Of a stretch of DNA of 7,326 bases, positions 5,995 through 7,326 are shown in pieces (the first letter of the stretch is position 1; each line of letters starts with the position of its first letter). The stretch comes from Candidatus Methanomethylophilaceae archaeon (GTDB lineage Archaea > Thermoplasmatota > Thermoplasmata > Methanomassiliicoccales > Methanomethylophilaceae), in contig SKHQ01000020.1 of assembly GCA_007116915.1 (NCBI GenBank), forward strand, positions 1 to 7,326, written 5' to 3'. A program made the position numbers and the translations under genes. The notes below the pieces were generated by a model, which saw only the letters and a list, made by a program, of their open reading frames with translations, did no database searches and was not told the origin of the DNA.

Positions 5995-6063
5995 TCCAAG
6001 CCTCGATAAAAATGTATTCGCTGCATTCGCACACACCTTCGGTCGCAGTACATTATCCACCGC

Positions 6064-6073
6064 AATATTATAT
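6064..6073 (-). promoter_or_regulatory. TATA box of the acyltransferase gene
   Basis: On the minus strand this reads ATATAATATT. Transcription would start near 6043, leaving a leader of about 50 bases to ATG 5994, the same spacing as in the ABC exporter operon. It overlaps the stop codon of the small upstream gene, and the palindrome at 6086-6100 lies just upstream of it. Confidence 0.55.
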
Positions 6074-6220
6074 GAGGATAATTCGATGATAGGATATCAT
6101 AAAAACCCTAACCTCAAAAACCGGTCTTCCGAGTTCGGCGATCTCATCACCAATTACCTCGATGGAGTCACCTTCTGCGCCGCGGTCTAAATACGTCACT
6201 TTGCACAGCACGTTGTCCAT
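6068..6220 (-). CDS. Hypothetical small protein (50 residues)
   Basis: I do not recognise this protein. The frame is open further upstream, to ATG 6277, but ATG 6220 has an excellent ribosome-binding site (GGAGGG on the minus strand, 6231-6226, five bases spacing) and I take it as the start. The first 33 residues (MDNVLCKVTYLDRGAEGDSI..., acidic) use GC-rich codons like the neighbouring genes. The last 17 or so are AT-rich and end in RIILI over what looks like promoter DNA. The C-terminus may therefore have grown by loss of an earlier stop, or the gene may be a decaying remnant. No transmembrane segment, Cys pair or known motif is visible. Its first residues, MDNVL, also occur at the GTG 6060 start of the acyltransferase frame. 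Existence is more likely than not; function is unknown. Confidence 0.5.
   Translation of the reverse strand: MDNVLCKVTYLDRGAEGDSIEVIGDEIAELGRPVFEVRVFMISYHRIILI
6086..6100. repeat. Perfect 15-base palindrome upstream of the acyltransferase TATA box
   Basis: ATGATA-GGA-TATCAT: six-base arms in perfect inverted repeat around a three-base centre. It lies 13 to 27 bases upstream of the acyltransferase TATA box, a usual place for an archaeal activator site or operator, and inside the tail of the small hypothetical gene. The form suits a dimeric helix-turn-helix regulator. The arms recur in the repeat at 6266-6297. Confidence 0.45.
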
Positions 6221-6265
6221 ATCCGCCCTCCATTTTATGGAGTTTGGGATTTTGGTGGGAAAACC

Positions 6266-6297
6266 ATGATAATACATTCAAAGTGTTTATTTATCAT
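6266..6297. repeat. Inverted repeat ATGATAA...TTATCAT in the divergent promoter region
   Basis: Seven-base arms ATGATAA (6266-6272) and TTATCAT (6291-6297) face each other across 18 bases and enclose most of the TATA element of the adenine deaminase gene. A protein bound to both arms would sit over the promoter. The same half-site forms the palindrome at 6086-6100. The sequence is AT-rich, so chance cannot be excluded. Confidence 0.4.
6286..6294 (+). promoter_or_regulatory. TATA box of adenine deaminase, possibly used in both directions
   Basis: TTTATTTAT on the plus strand; its centre at 6290 predicts transcription from about 6316, that is, at ATG 6317. The gene has no Shine-Dalgarno sequence, so a leaderless message is likely. 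Read on the minus strand the same bases give ATAAATAAA, which would start transcription near 6264 and give the small gene a leader of about 44 bases. Confidence 0.6.
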
Positions 6298-6316
6298 AGG
6301 TTCGCGATGACTAAGC

Positions 6317-7326
6317 ATGAGCCTTATTGTAGAAGGCAACCTGGTGGACGTGATAAGTGACCGCATTTATCCTGCCAGAATTACTGTGGATTCGGGAAGG
6401 GTCGTAGACATATTGGAGCTCAAGGTTTCCTTCGACCGATACATCCTCCCCGGACTCATAGACTCGCATGTACATGTTGAATCATCACTACTCGTGCCTT
6501 CGAGGTTCGCCGAGGCCGCTGTCCCCCACGGGGTGACCGGCGTTATATCGGATCCTCATGAGATTGCCAATGTGCTTGGAATCAACGGCGTGGAGTTCAT
6601 GATCGAAGATGGAGAAGGTGTGCCGTTACGTTTCCATTTCGCCGCACCGTCATGTGTACCTGCGACTCCTTTCGAGAGTTCGGGCGCGGTTTTGGGTCCA
6701 GAGGACATAGATAATCTCCTAGCTAGGGACGAGGTAGTGGCCCTTGCAGAGATGATGAACTTCCCCGGCGTTCTGAATGATGATCCGGACGTGATGTCGA
6801 AGATAGATTCCGCATTGTCAAGGGGTAAGCCCGTGGATGGTCACGCCCCCGGGTTAAGCGGCGATGATCTGGAGACGTACATATCAGCGGGAATAAGCAC
6901 CGACCATGAGTGCACCAGTTACGAGGAGGCTTACGAGAAGGCTTCCAAAGGCATGTTCATCCAGATAAGGGATGGCAGTGCCTGTAAGAACATGGAGGAC
7001 CTCATCGGCATCGCGGATGACTTCGAGTTCTTCCTCGCTACCGATGACATGCATGCCGGCGACATTATCGACGGCTACATGGACAAGCTTCTCAGTAAAG
7101 CGGTCTCGTTGGGCGTTGAGCCTTTACGGGCGATAAAGGCGGTCAGCCTCTGGCCTTCCCGTCACTACAAACTCGAGGGAGGATATCTGGATCTGGACAT
7201 GCCTGCGGACATGGTTATTGTCAGTGATCTCCGGGACTTCAATGTCGAGGAGGTCTACATAAACGGTGAGCTCGTGGCAAAGGATGGCAAAGCCCTTTTC
7301 GAGGCCCGCCCCAAGAGTGTTGAGAC
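6317..7326 (+). CDS. ade: Adenine deaminase (3' end cut by window edge)
   Basis: The first 336 codons of an amidohydrolase-superfamily adenine deaminase, which converts adenine to hypoxanthine and ammonia in purine salvage in the cytosol. The frame has no stop up to the window edge; full-length members have about 550-600 residues, so some 40% is missing. Visible metal-site motifs are HVHVE (H51, H53), DPHEIAN at 79-85, AEMMNFPGV with E145 (the Glu that takes the place of the carboxylated Lys), DGHAPGLSG with H176, STDHE with H197, and ATDDMH with D243. The end of the barrel and the start of the next beta domain follow (LDMPADMVIVSD, VEEVYINGELVAKDGK). ATG 6317 is preferred because the beta domain begins directly (MSLIVEGNLVDV) and the TATA box lies about 26 bases upstream. 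It is divergent from the small hypothetical gene. Confidence 0.93.
   Translation, partial: MSLIVEGNLVDVISDRIYPARITVDSGRVVDILELKVSFDRYILPGLIDSHVHVESSLLVPSRFAEAAVPHGVTGVISDPHEIANVLGINGVEFMIEDGEGVPLRFHFAAPSCVPATPFESSGAVLGPEDIDNLLARDEVVALAEMMNFPGVLNDDPDVMSKIDSALSRGKPVDGHAPGLSGDDLETYISAGISTDHECTSYEEAYEKASKGMFIQIRDGSACKNMEDLIGIADDFEFFLATDDMHAGDIIDGYMDKLLSKAVSLGVEPLRAIKAVSLWPSRHYKLEGGYLDLDMPADMVIVSDLRDFNVEEVYINGELVAKDGKALFEARPKSVE

Noticed and set aside
6101..6270. Possible structured RNA or tRNA between the acyltransferase and ade
   Set aside because: I could find no cloverleaf, T-loop or long stem; the only pairing elements are the short inverted repeats already listed.
6221..6277. Upstream ATG 6277 for the small hypothetical gene
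   Set aside because: It has no ribosome-binding site, lies upstream of the predicted transcription start near 6264, and the extra residues are coded by AT-rich promoter-like DNA, whereas ATG 6220 has GGAGGG at ideal distance.
6307..6360. ATG at 6307 as start of adenine deaminase, or as a small upstream frame
   Set aside because: It is out of frame with ade and stops after 17 codons at 6358-6360; the predicted transcription start also lies after it.
1..7326. Defence island, CRISPR array, insertion sequence or toxin-antitoxin pair
   Set aside because: No repeat array, transposase, nuclease/methylase or toxin motif is visible, and the genes and codon use are uniform and housekeeping in type.

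Overview
The window is chromosomal archaeal DNA. This rests on the archaeal order of ribosomal protein L37Ae, RNA polymerase subunit P, KEOPS subunit Pcc1 and prefoldin beta, on archaeal TATA boxes in place of bacterial -35/-10 promoters, and on an archaeal-type tyrosyl-tRNA synthetase. The moderately GC-rich coding sequence, the 4-base ATGA gene overlaps and the mix of Shine-Dalgarno and apparently leaderless genes fit a euryarchaeon. My best guess is Thermoplasmatota, perhaps Methanomassiliicoccales, but that is inference and no lineage-specific marker gene is present.

Layout. Positions 1-1046 (+) hold the end of an information-processing operon: the last codons of an upstream gene (probably exosome subunit Rrp42), rpl37ae, a 43-codon rpoP that starts with TTG, pcc1 and pfdB. 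A T-rich stretch follows, then a well-formed TATA box. Positions 1178-3186 (+) are a two-gene ABC-2 exporter operon, ATPase then permease, overlapping by ATGA. Positions 3247-4212 (+) encode a DHH/DHHA1 phosphoesterase, whose 3' end overlaps by 21 bases the convergent tyrS (4192-5253, -). Upstream of tyrS on the same strand are a left-handed beta-helix acyltransferase and a 50-codon hypothetical gene. The divergent adenine deaminase gene begins at 6317 (+) and runs off the window.

How the parts relate. The first operon joins RNA decay (exosome), translation (L37Ae), transcription (Rpo12/P), tRNA t6A modification (KEOPS) and co-translational folding (prefoldin), a conserved archaeal housekeeping association. 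The ABC exporter stands alone and its substrate cannot be read from the sequence. The DHH protein, TyrRS, acyltransferase and adenine deaminase are not an evident pathway. tyrS and ade each have a TATA box placed so that transcription would begin at or only a few bases before the start codon.

I see no CRISPR array, mobile element, tRNA, rRNA, phage gene or defence system. Most of the window is ordinary housekeeping DNA. The part least explained by known genes is 6061-6316: a small unrecognised gene, two inverted repeats sharing the half-site ATGATA/TATCAT, and an AT-rich box that could serve transcription in both directions.
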